Shown here piece by piece: positions 25,737 through 32,167 of a stretch of 32,167 bases of DNA. Below the pieces are notes generated by a model that saw nothing but the letters and a program-made list of their open reading frames with translations, made no database searches and was not told where the DNA came from. The stretch lies in assembly GCA_016802835.1 (NCBI GenBank), contig JAEVHO010000014.1:1-32167 (forward strand), in the 5' to 3' direction. This stretch comes from Micromonospora sp. ATA32 (lineage in GTDB: Bacteria > Actinomycetota > Actinomycetes > Mycobacteriales > Micromonosporaceae). The translations under genes and the position numbers were made by a program. Each line of letters opens with the position of its first letter. The stretch's first letter is position 1.

Positions 25737-28700
25737 TCGAGCTGAAGGCGTTGCAAGCGCAGGTCAAGACCCTGGTGGACGATCTGCGCGGCCAGGTCGC
25801 GGAGGCGCCGGGTCTGCGGGCGGAGCTGCGGCAGGAGTACGCCCAGGCGAAGGCCGCCGAGCGGGTCGGTGCGAGCTTCGAGACCTGGCTCGACGACGTG
25901 CTCGACCAGGCGGCGGTGGCGTGGGTGCTGGGCTGCGTGTTCGTCCGGTTCGGCGAGGACAACGAGCTGGTCGAGAAGCTGTGGATCGGTGGTGTCGACC
26001 CGGCCGCGCCGGCCGAGCGGGCGGTGCAGCACCGGCAGGCGTACCTGATCGCCAACCCCCGGCACAACGACCGGCACTGGCTGCGGGAGGCGTTCGGCTA
26101 CCTGCGCGGCCTCAAGGCCACCGGCAAGATCTTCGACGAGCACAACCCGGCGTGGCGGTTCGACATCTCCGGCCCGGCGGCCGAGGAGCTGAGCGACTTC
26201 TTCCGCCGGGGCGCCGGGCAGGAGTCGCTGCGCCGCGACGACCTGAACACCCGCTTCCTGGGCGACCTCTACCAGGACCTGTCGACGCACGCGAAGAAGA
26301 CGTACGCGCTGTTGCAGACGCCGGAGTTCGTCGAGGAGTTCATCCTCGACCGGACGTTCGAGCCGGCGGTCAAGGAGTTCGGCCTTCCCGCGACCAGCGT
26401 GATCGACCCTACCTGCGGCTCCGGCCACTTCCTGCTCGGCGCGTTCCACCGGCTGGTCCGAAAGTGGCAGGACCGGGAGCCGGCCACCGACATCAAGGTG
26501 CTCGCGGAGCGGGCGCTCGGCCAGGTGACCGGCGTCGACATCAACCCGTTCGCGGTGGCGATCGCCCGCTTCCGGCTGCTGATCGCGGCCATGAAGGTCT
26601 GCGGGTTGTCCAAGTTGGAACGGACGCCGGCCTTCCCGGTCCGGGTGGCGACGGGCGACTCGCTGCTGCCGTGGGGGGCGTTCAGCTCCCGGGCGCAGGG
26701 CGATCTGCTCGCCGAGATGGAGGGCAAGGAGGTCTTCGCGTACGAGAGCGAGGACGCCGACCTGCTCAAGGACTACCTGGCCGAGAACCAGTACACGGTG
26801 GTGGTCGGCAACCCGCCCTACATCACCGTCTCCGACAGCGCCCGCAACCAGCTCTACCGCAGCATCTACCCGACCGTCTGCCACCGTCAGTACGCCCTGA
26901 CCGTGCCGTTCGCCAAGCGCTTCTTCGACCTGGCCAAGTGGTCCGACGAGCATGGCGAGGGTGCCGGCTACGTTGGCCAGATCACCGGCAACGGCTTCAT
27001 GAAGCGCGAGTTTGGGAAGAAGCTGATTAACGATTACTTCGCCCACGAGGTCGACCTGACGGAGGTAATCGACTCCTCCGGTGCGTACATTCCCGGCCAC
27101 GGCACCCCAACGCTGATCCTTGTAGGCCGGGCGAACAAGCGCCGCCGCTCAACGGCTGTGCGAACCGTCCTTGGCGTCAGGGGCGAACCGTCTGCCCCCG
27201 AGAAAGCTGAGGAAGGGCTGGTATGGGGGGCGATCGTCAACCAGGTCGACAGCCCCGGCTCTGAGTCCGACTGGGTAAGCGTCGTCGACCTGCCTCGTGC
27301 CCAACTCGCCACGCACCCCTGGAGCCTGTCTGGCGGCGGTTCCGTGGAGTTGATGGGGAGCCTGACGAGCTCCCCGGCTTCTGGCCTAGGTGTACAGATC
27401 GAGGCCGTGGGTCGCACGACGCACACCGGGTTGGATGACGCCTACTATGCATCCGATGTCGCGCTTAAGACGAGAGGTCTCGTAGAGGCCGGAGTGCCGG
27501 TTGTGCTTGGCGAGGACGTTCGTGACTTCGCGCTTTCGGCGAGGACGTGGACGCTCTTCCCCTATGACGCAGAGGGTCAACCCCGTGAACTGATGGAAAG
27601 TGAGTGTCGCTTCTATTGGCCGAACCGGACAGCGCTGCGACTGCGAATCGACTTCGAGCAAACCCCAGAGCAACGTGGGCTTCGCTGGTTCGACCACAGC
27701 ATGTTCTTTCCGAAGCGGTATCGGGTGCCGCTATCGATTGCGTTTGCGGAGGTGGCAACGCATAACCACTTCGTGTTGGACCGGGGTGGCAAAGTCTTCA
27801 AGCAGACAGCACCGGTAATCAAGTTGCCGGAGGGGGCGACGGAAGACGATCATCTGCGGCTGCTCGGTGTATTGAACAGCTCGACCGCCTGCTTTTGGCT
27901 GAAGCAGGTCAGCCACAACAAGGGAAGCCAGGGCGTCAACGAGGGTTTCAAGAGCCAGGGGTGGGAACGGTTCTACCAGTTCAATACGATGAAGTTGAAG
28001 CCGTTTCCGCTTCCGGAGGCGTACCCGTTAGAGCGGGCGAGTGAGTTGGATGGGCTGGCGCAGCGGCTTGCGAGCTTGACCCCGGCGGCGGTCGCCGCCT
28101 CGGGGGTGCCGAGCCGGCAGCGGCTCGCGGAGGCTGAGGCGGAGTACCAGTCCGTGCGGGCGCAGATGATCGCGCTTCAGGAGGAGTTGGACTGGGAGGT
28201 CTACCGGCTCTACGGGCTGATCGACGACGACCTGACCTGCGCCAACCCGCCGGAGTTGGCGTTGGGGGAGCGGGCCTTCGAGATCGTCCTGCACACGAGC
28301 GGCGCCCAGACCGAGTGGTTCAACCGGCACGGGTCCAAGCCGATCGACCGGCCGCAGCCGCACTGGTCGGCGGAGTACCGGTCGCTGGTGGAGCGGCGGA
28401 TCGCCACCATCGCCGGCAATCGGCACATCGGGCTGATCGAGCGGCCGGAGTGCAAGCGGCGCTGGTCCACCGAGGGCTGGGAGAAGATGCAGTCGGCCGC
28501 GTTGCGGGACTGGCTGCTCGATCGGTTGGAGGCGCCGGAGCTGTGGGGCGCCCAGCCGACGCCGCTGTCGGTGGCGCAGCTCGCCGACCGGGTCGGGAGC
28601 GATCAGGACTTCCGGGCGGTGCTGGACCTGTGGGTCGGGCACGACAGCTACGACCTGACCCGGACGCTGGGCCAGTTGATCGCCGACGAGCATGTGCCGT

Positions 28701-29227
28701 ACCTGCCGGCGCAGCGCTACAAGCCGTCCGGGCTGCGCAAGCGGGCGCAGTGGGAGCGGACCTGGGCGTTGCAGCGCCGGGAGGACGCGGGGGAGAAGGT
28801 CGACATCGAGGTGCCGCCGAAGTACAGCTCGGCGGACTTCGCCCGGCCGTCGTACTGGCGGGCGCGCGGCAAGCTCGACGTGCCGAAGGAGCGGTTCATC
28901 TCGTATCCGCAGGCGGGGCGGGACAGCGACGGCAGTGAGCTGCTCGGCTGGGCCGGGTGGGACCACCTGAAGCAGGCGCAGGCGCTCGCCACCGTCTACC
29001 TTGACCGGAAGACGCAGGAGGCGTGGCCGGCGCACCGGCTGCTGCCGCTGCTCGCCGGGCTGGCGGAGATCGAGCCGTGGCTGCACCAGTGGCACACCGA
29101 CGAGCAGCCGGCCTACCTCGGTTCACCGGCCGACTTCTTCACCAGCTTCATCGACACCGAGCTGGCGCAGCTCAGCGCGGACCGGTCGGCACTGGCGCTG
29201 CTGCGCGGCGTGCCGGAGCTGCCGTGA
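25733..29227 (+). CDS. pglX: PglX: BREX type 2 adenine-specific DNA methyltransferase
   Basis: A 1164-residue protein from GTG 25733. The SAM-binding motif I is DPTCGSGHF (from residue 225) and the catalytic motif IV is NPPY (360-363) in VVVGNPPYITVSD, the N6-adenine type. The segment RTWTLFPYDAEG is typical of large Eco57I/PglX-like enzymes, and a long helical C-terminus follows. In Pgl/BREX-2 systems PglX marks DNA and acts with PglW, PglY and PglZ to block phage. Residues about 425-765 (27000-28020) use many A/T-ending codons, unlike the GC-rich flanks, and this is where target recognition is expected. The frame is intact throughout. Two G6 runs (26673-26678 and 27225-27230) are candidate slippage sites; a G-tract in pglX causes phase variation in Streptomyces coelicolor. 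Confidence 0.92.
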   Translation: MIELKALQAQVKTLVDDLRGQVAEAPGLRAELRQEYAQAKAAERVGASFETWLDDVLDQAAVAWVLGCVFVRFGEDNELVEKLWIGGVDPAAPAERAVQHRQAYLIANPRHNDRHWLREAFGYLRGLKATGKIFDEHNPAWRFDISGPAAEELSDFFRRGAGQESLRRDDLNTRFLGDLYQDLSTHAKKTYALLQTPEFVEEFILDRTFEPAVKEFGLPATSVIDPTCGSGHFLLGAFHRLVRKWQDREPATDIKVLAERALGQVTGVDINPFAVAIARFRLLIAAMKVCGLSKLERTPAFPVRVATGDSLLPWGAFSSRAQGDLLAEMEGKEVFAYESEDADLLKDYLAENQYTVVVGNPPYITVSDSARNQLYRSIYPTVCHRQYALTVPFAKRFFDLAKWSDEHGEGAGYVGQITGNGFMKREFGKKLINDYFAHEVDLTEVIDSSGAYIPGHGTPTLILVGRANKRRRSTAVRTVLGVRGEPSAPEKAEEGLVWGAIVNQVDSPGSESDWVSVVDLPRAQLATHPWSLSGGGSVELMGSLTSSPASGLGVQIEAVGRTTHTGLDDAYYASDVALKTRGLVEAGVPVVLGEDVRDFALSARTWTLFPYDAEGQPRELMESECRFYWPNRTALRLRIDFEQTPEQRGLRWFDHSMFFPKRYRVPLSIAFAEVATHNHFVLDRGGKVFKQTAPVIKLPEGATEDDHLRLLGVLNSSTACFWLKQVSHNKGSQGVNEGFKSQGWERFYQFNTMKLKPFPLPEAYPLERASELDGLAQRLASLTPAAVAASGVPSRQRLAEAEAEYQSVRAQMIALQEELDWEVYRLYGLIDDDLTCANPPELALGERAFEIVLHTSGAQTEWFNRHGSKPIDRPQPHWSAEYRSLVERRIATIAGNRHIGLIERPECKRRWSTEGWEKMQSAALRDWLLDRLEAPELWGAQPTPLSVAQLADRVGSDQDFRAVLDLWVGHDSYDLTRTLGQLIADEHVPYLPAQRYKPSGLRKRAQWERTWALQRREDAGEKVDIEVPPKYSSADFARPSYWRARGKLDVPKERFISYPQAGRDSDGSELLGWAGWDHLKQAQALATVYLDRKTQEAWPAHRLLPLLAGLAEIEPWLHQWHTDEQPAYLGSPADFFTSFIDTELAQLSADRSALALLRGVPELP

Positions 29228-29244
29228 GATCCGCGGCGGGCCGG

Positions 29245-29250
29245 TACGAT
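29245..29250 (+). promoter_or_regulatory. Leaderless -10 box of the Uma2-like gene
   Basis: TACGAT is placed six bases before ATG 29257, and no ribosome site is present in between. This spacing repeats at several genes in the window. Confidence 0.55.
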
Positions 29251-29256
29251 GCCCGC

Positions 29257-29811
29257 ATGAGCTCGGAGGCGGTTGGCAGGTACATGCCCCCGGTCGTGAC
29301 GCTCGATGACCTCACCGCGATGATGGCCGCTGACGAACGCCACCGGTACGAGATCAGCCCTGAGGGCGTCCTCTCGATCATGCCGCCGCCGGGATACGCC
29401 CATGCGATCATTGCGACCCGGCTCATGATGTGGCTCGCCCAGGGCGGTGTCCCGGCGGACCGGATCGCCCAGGCGGTCGGGCTGCCCATCCCGGGTCGAC
29501 ACGGCGGCGTTGGCGGACGCATCCCGGACCTGGTCGTGTGGAGCAAGGCTCAGGCCGACGCTGTCTGGCTGCCGGTCGCCGACGTGCTCCTCGTCGTCGA
29601 GATCATTTCGCCCGGCTCTGAGGGCGTGGACACGGTGACCAAACGCAGCGAGTACGCCGCCGCCGGCATCCCGCAGTACTGGATGGTCGACCAGGATCCG
29701 GCTCAGACCGTCACCATGCACCACCTCGACGGCGACCACTATGCCGTCCGTGCGGCCATGCCGCTCGCCTGGGTCCTCAACACCGGCCCGGTGGAGCACG
29801 ACCTCGGCTGA
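29257..29811 (+). CDS. Uma2/DUF820-family PD-(D/E)XK endonuclease-like protein
   Basis: A 184-residue protein. VVTLDDLTAMMAADERHRYE and the ISPEGVLSIMPPPG strand are the usual N-terminal part of Uma2 proteins. The nuclease core follows: GGRIPDLVVW (Asp), then a strand VLLVVEIISPGSEG (Glu), then TKRSEYAAAGIPQYWMVDQD, which carries the conserved Lys and the Tyr/Trp segment. Uma2 proteins are abundant in cyanobacteria and actinomycetes; most are uncharacterised. The gene follows pglX by 29 bases in the same direction but has its own leaderless promoter. Whether it takes part in defence is unknown. Confidence 0.88.
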   Translation: MSSEAVGRYMPPVVTLDDLTAMMAADERHRYEISPEGVLSIMPPPGYAHAIIATRLMMWLAQGGVPADRIAQAVGLPIPGRHGGVGGRIPDLVVWSKAQADAVWLPVADVLLVVEIISPGSEGVDTVTKRSEYAAAGIPQYWMVDQDPAQTVTMHHLDGDHYAVRAAMPLAWVLNTGPVEHDLG

Positions 29812-29903
29812 CGCCGGGCGGCACACAGCACATCACCGCCTGAGGGAAACTGACACTCTGAGACCCCTCCGGGGCCTACCAGCGCGGTCGTGACCGGTGC
29901 CGG

Positions 29904-30611
29904 TCAGACGTCGGCGACGACGAGGAACTCGTAATTGCCGGCGCCCACCGAGCGGTCCAGGGTCCGCATGACGCGGGTGGCGTTGTCGCGTGGGCCCTGG
30001 ACGAAGAAGGGCCGGCCCTCCCGGCCGAACGTGATCCGGCCGGTCGGCTGCCACGCTCCGAGGTGACCGACCGCCGAGTGGTAGTCCCGGTGCGGCTCGA
30101 AACCGAGCCGCCGGGCGAAGTCGACGGCACCGAAGACGAGATTCCGGGCAAGGTCGATGGGCGCGCGCATCGGGGGATCCGAGTATGCGCTGAAGAAGTC
30201 CGCGACGAAGAAGGGCATGTCTTGTTCGTCCAGCGTGGTCGGCGGCAACGCGTTCTTCGCCCCGAGGCAGTGGGTGTCCACCAGGAATCCGGCCAGGCTG
30301 ATCCCGTCGCCATCCCGTCGCGCGACCATGACGCTGGTCAGGCCGGCGGTGCCCCCCGAGGAGCCGTCGGCGTCGACCCAGTCAACCGGGCGGTCCTCGA
30401 TGATCAGGCCGTCGCTCCACCCTGAATTGATCCAGCACCCGACGAGCGGCAGATCCGCGGGCGCTGTGTGCCCCGGCCGTTCGACGGCGACGCCTCGAAC
30501 CAGGGGACCGACCACGGCCCGGGTGACGCCCAGCTCCCGGGCGATCTGCTTCGGGGTGCGGCCCGCCGCGCGGAGTGCCTGCGCCCGGGTCTTCAGCTCG
30601 TCGGAATCCAC
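29904..30611 (-). CDS. Unrecognised HTH protein with a conserved LVDTHCLGAKN-type domain
   Basis: A 235-residue protein from GTG 30611, chosen because CAAGAT lies six bases before it on the minus strand (leaderless pattern). Residues about 5-40 are a homeodomain-like helix-turn-helix (LKTRAQALRAAGRTPKQIAR, then ELGVTRAVVGPLVRG). The rest has the strand pattern TSVMVARRDGDGISLAGF, LVDTHCLGAKNAL, then PPMRAPIDLARNLVFGAVDF and ARRLGFEPHRDYHSAVGHLG. I have the impression of seeing this arrangement in uncharacterised proteins but cannot name the family. The single Cys/His cluster (DTHC) is not enough to claim metal binding. It lies downstream of the DUF397 gene on the same strand but probably has its own start site. 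Confidence 0.7.
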   Translation of the reverse strand: MDSDELKTRAQALRAAGRTPKQIARELGVTRAVVGPLVRGVAVERPGHTAPADLPLVGCWINSGWSDGLIIEDRPVDWVDADGSSGGTAGLTSVMVARRDGDGISLAGFLVDTHCLGAKNALPPTTLDEQDMPFFVADFFSAYSDPPMRAPIDLARNLVFGAVDFARRLGFEPHRDYHSAVGHLGAWQPTGRITFGREGRPFFVQGPRDNATRVMRTLDRSVGAGNYEFLVVADV

Positions 30612-30732
30612 CCGGTCATCTTGCTGTCCGGCGAGATCGAGGTCAATCACGCCGGGGGAGCCTGTCCCTCGATTGATGGCGCGGGGTGCCGGCCGCGCCT
30701 CCAAGGCGCCTTGGAGGCGGCGCGACTGCCGG

Positions 30733-30933
30733 TTAGCGGCTCAGCGTCTCGCCCTTGACGCCGTGAACGAAGGTGGCCCAGGCTCTCGGGTTGAAGGTCA
30801 GCACCGCTCCGGTCGGGTCCTTGCTGTCGCGTAGCCCCACGATGCCGGGGAGATTGTCGGCGACTTCGACGCAGTTGCCGCCGTTGTTGCTGCGGCTCGA
30901 CTTGCGCCAGGCGGCACCGGTCAGGTCATACAC
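30733..30933 (-). CDS. DUF397 protein
   Basis: A 66-residue protein reading AAWRKSSRSNNGGNCVEVAD, then IVGLRDSKDPTGAVLTFNP and WATFVHGVKGE. This is a complete DUF397 domain (W-KSS-S-----NCVEVA and RDSKDP are the signature). In actinomycetes such small proteins are almost always paired with an XRE/DUF5753 regulator and modulate development or secondary metabolism; some bind the regulator directly. Its start overlaps the end of the regulator gene by eight bases, so the two are coupled. Confidence 0.93.
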   Translation of the reverse strand: MYDLTGAAWRKSSRSNNGGNCVEVADNLPGIVGLRDSKDPTGAVLTFNPRAWATFVHGVKGETLSR

Positions 30934-31831
30934 GGGAATACTCCTCTGCGACTTGCTGGATCAGGCTCTTCGATCGGGACTCGTTGAGGGCGCGGCCCGC
31001 CATGTCGGCCCAGATGGTGTTGTACGCGGCGGTCTCGTGCGGCTTGTCGAGATAGATCGCTCCGGTGGCGGTCTCCAGGTAGGTCACCGGTGGTTCCACC
31101 TCCTTGCCGTTGTTGTCCTGAGGGAAGTCCATGATCGAGAAGGCTCCGGTCATCGCCCCGGTGTGCAATCCGGCGGAAAATGTCAGCACCTGGACGGTTA
31201 CGTTCGGTAGCTCTGCGGCCTTCAAGATCTGGTTTAGCTGCTCCGCCATGATCGTGGCGCTGCCGACCGGGCGGCGCAACACCGCCTCGTTGATTATCAC
31301 GCTGAGTCGCGGAGCCGAGAACCGCGTGAGAAGTGCCTGTCGCTCGACCCGTAGCTGGACCGCCCGCTGTTGCTCGTCGGTGTCTCCCACGTTGATCGAA
31401 CCACCGGGCATCTTGAAGACCTGCTCGGCGTAGGCGCGGGTCTGGAGTAGGCCGGGGACCAACTCAGCCTCGTACTGCCGAATGCCGGACGCCGCAGCTT
31501 CTAGCCCGATATAGAGCTGAAACCAGCGCGGCAGGCCAGAGCCGATGTAGTCGTGCCACCAGTTCTTGTTTTCCCGGGTGGCCGCGGTCATCGCGAGGAG
31601 CAGTTCGCTGTCCTCGCCGGATGCGCCGTAGAGATCGAGCATCTGCTGCACGTCGGCCTGCCGAAAGCGGACGTGCTCGGCACCATTCTCGATCCGGTGC
31701 AGGGTGGCGCGTGCTCGGTCCAGGCGCTCGGCGGCTTGTTCCATCGTCAGCCCTGCCGCCTTGCGAAGCGACTCGAACTTGCGCCCGATCTGCCGCCGCA
31801 ACATGGTCGAGCCGGTCACTGCTTGTGACAC
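30926..31831 (-). CDS. XRE-type HTH regulator with DUF5753 domain
   Basis: A 301-residue protein from GTG 31831, chosen for the purine-rich GGAGGCGGAGA just before it; an ATG at 31876 gives an extra basic tail. Residues about 13-65 form the Cro/CI helix-turn-helix (FESLRKAAGLTMEQAAERLD, then RARATLHRIENGAEHV). DUF5753 follows, with YIGLEAAASGIRQYEAELVP, GLLQTRAYAEQVF, RLSVIINEAVLRRPVG and the ending YNTIWADMAGRALNESRSK. The family forms regulator pairs with DUF397 proteins in Streptomyces and relatives. An inverted repeat 59 bases upstream may be its own operator. Confidence 0.92.
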   Translation of the reverse strand: MSQAVTGSTMLRRQIGRKFESLRKAAGLTMEQAAERLDRARATLHRIENGAEHVRFRQADVQQMLDLYGASGEDSELLLAMTAATRENKNWWHDYIGSGLPRWFQLYIGLEAAASGIRQYEAELVPGLLQTRAYAEQVFKMPGGSINVGDTDEQQRAVQLRVERQALLTRFSAPRLSVIINEAVLRRPVGSATIMAEQLNQILKAAELPNVTVQVLTFSAGLHTGAMTGAFSIMDFPQDNNGKEVEPPVTYLETATGAIYLDKPHETAAYNTIWADMAGRALNESRSKSLIQQVAEEYSRV

Positions 31832-31876
31832 TCTCCGCCTCCGCTTGTCGTAATCCGTCGACAGTCGCCCGTCCAA

Positions 31877-32167
31877 TTGAACCGCACCGCTGTCTCGTAA
31901 GCAATAGACAGGTCACACTGTGTATCTACCTCTAGTTAAGACGCTAGCCGGACGATGATGTTGCGATGTTGCAATTGAGTTGACCCAGTGCTTCACTGCC
32001 TCTGCGGCCACTGTGGAGTTCTCGCTGCTCAGTGGCCATGTGTGCCCTGCTGTCGTGCTGCTGATCGGAGGCTGCGGTGGCAGGTGCCGGGGTGGGTCCG
32101 CCGGTGCGGGGCGGGCCGGTGGGCCCGCCCCTTCCACAGTTCGATCTCGACGGTGAGAGGCAGGTCC
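31877..32167. other. Region upstream of the DUF5753 regulator, window end
   Basis: No firm gene is seen. An inverted repeat CTGTCT-N10-AGACAG (31890-31911) and a small palindrome ACACTGTGT (31914-31922) lie in an AT-richer patch and may regulate the gene at 31831. Near the end a GC-rich hairpin GGGCGGGC/GCCCGCCC lies at about 32108-32136. On the minus strand the last 140 bases are open (starting DLPLTVEIELWKGR, stop at 32028), which might be the C-terminus of a gene beginning outside the window. Confidence 0.4.
31890..31911. promoter_or_regulatory. Inverted repeat upstream of the XRE/DUF5753 regulator
   Basis: CTGTCT and AGACAG are perfectly complementary arms with a 10-base spacer, 59 bases before the regulator start. 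The position fits an autoregulatory operator for the HTH protein. Confidence 0.45.

Noticed and set aside
1..32167. Insertion sequences, CRISPR arrays, tRNA or rRNA genes
   Set aside because: No transposase motifs, terminal inverted repeats with target duplications, regularly spaced repeats or cloverleaf-like segments were seen.

Overview
The window looks like chromosomal DNA of a high-GC actinomycete, probably Micromonosporaceae or a near relative. The reasons are very GC-rich codon third positions, several leaderless promoters (TANNNT six bases before the start codon), a DUF5753/DUF397 regulator pair, an actinomycete rifamycin-response locus, and a Pgl-type (BREX type 2) kinase and methylase. 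The genus is inference. Much of the window reads as an accessory or defence island: several gene remnants, two kinds of repeat, and regulators of mobile-island type. No transposase, tRNA, rRNA or CRISPR array was seen.

Layout. 1-4575: a tightly overlapping operon of a PD-(D/E)XK-type nuclease (5' end outside the window), a winged-helix protein and a large double ATPase with a HerA-like C-terminal motor; I do not recognise it as a named system. 4613-8786: ordinary genes (ArsR regulator with SRPBCC protein, membrane/DivIVA-like protein with alditol-oxidase-like flavoenzyme, site-2 protease with CBS domains). 8775-10174: a ribbon-helix-helix/PIN toxin-antitoxin pair and a small membrane protein, flanked by an 82-bp direct repeat containing a hairpin. 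10292-14421: pglW (NERD, pseudokinase, kinase). 14582-17411: an SDR and an MDR oxidoreductase, with a divergent TetR regulator and a palindromic operator. 17728-20439: a rifamycin-associated element, a collapsed rifamycin-glycosyltransferase gene and an intact helR. 20545-23448: remnants, a RibD/DHFR-like reductase, a three-gene mosaic scar and an SDR. 23629-29227: a prolyl oligopeptidase and pglX. 29257-31831: a Uma2-like nuclease, an unrecognised HTH protein, a DUF397 protein and an XRE/DUF5753 regulator.

How it fits together. PglW and PglX are two core parts of the phage growth limitation (BREX-2) defence. Here about 11 kb of unrelated cargo separates them, and PglY and PglZ are not in the window. 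A nearly perfect 315-bp copy of part of pglW lies in the scar at 21773-22678, fused to diverged fragments of the oligopeptidase and PIN toxin genes, so this segment has been rearranged. The middle third of pglX has clearly lower GC than its flanks, as expected if its target-recognition region was exchanged.

Caution. Five genes (flavoenzyme, M50 protease, small membrane protein, pglW, oligopeptidase) each break by a shift equal to one missing base in a GC-rich run. The shared direction points to consensus errors rather than five independent pseudogenes, so I annotate them as single genes with a marked frameshift.
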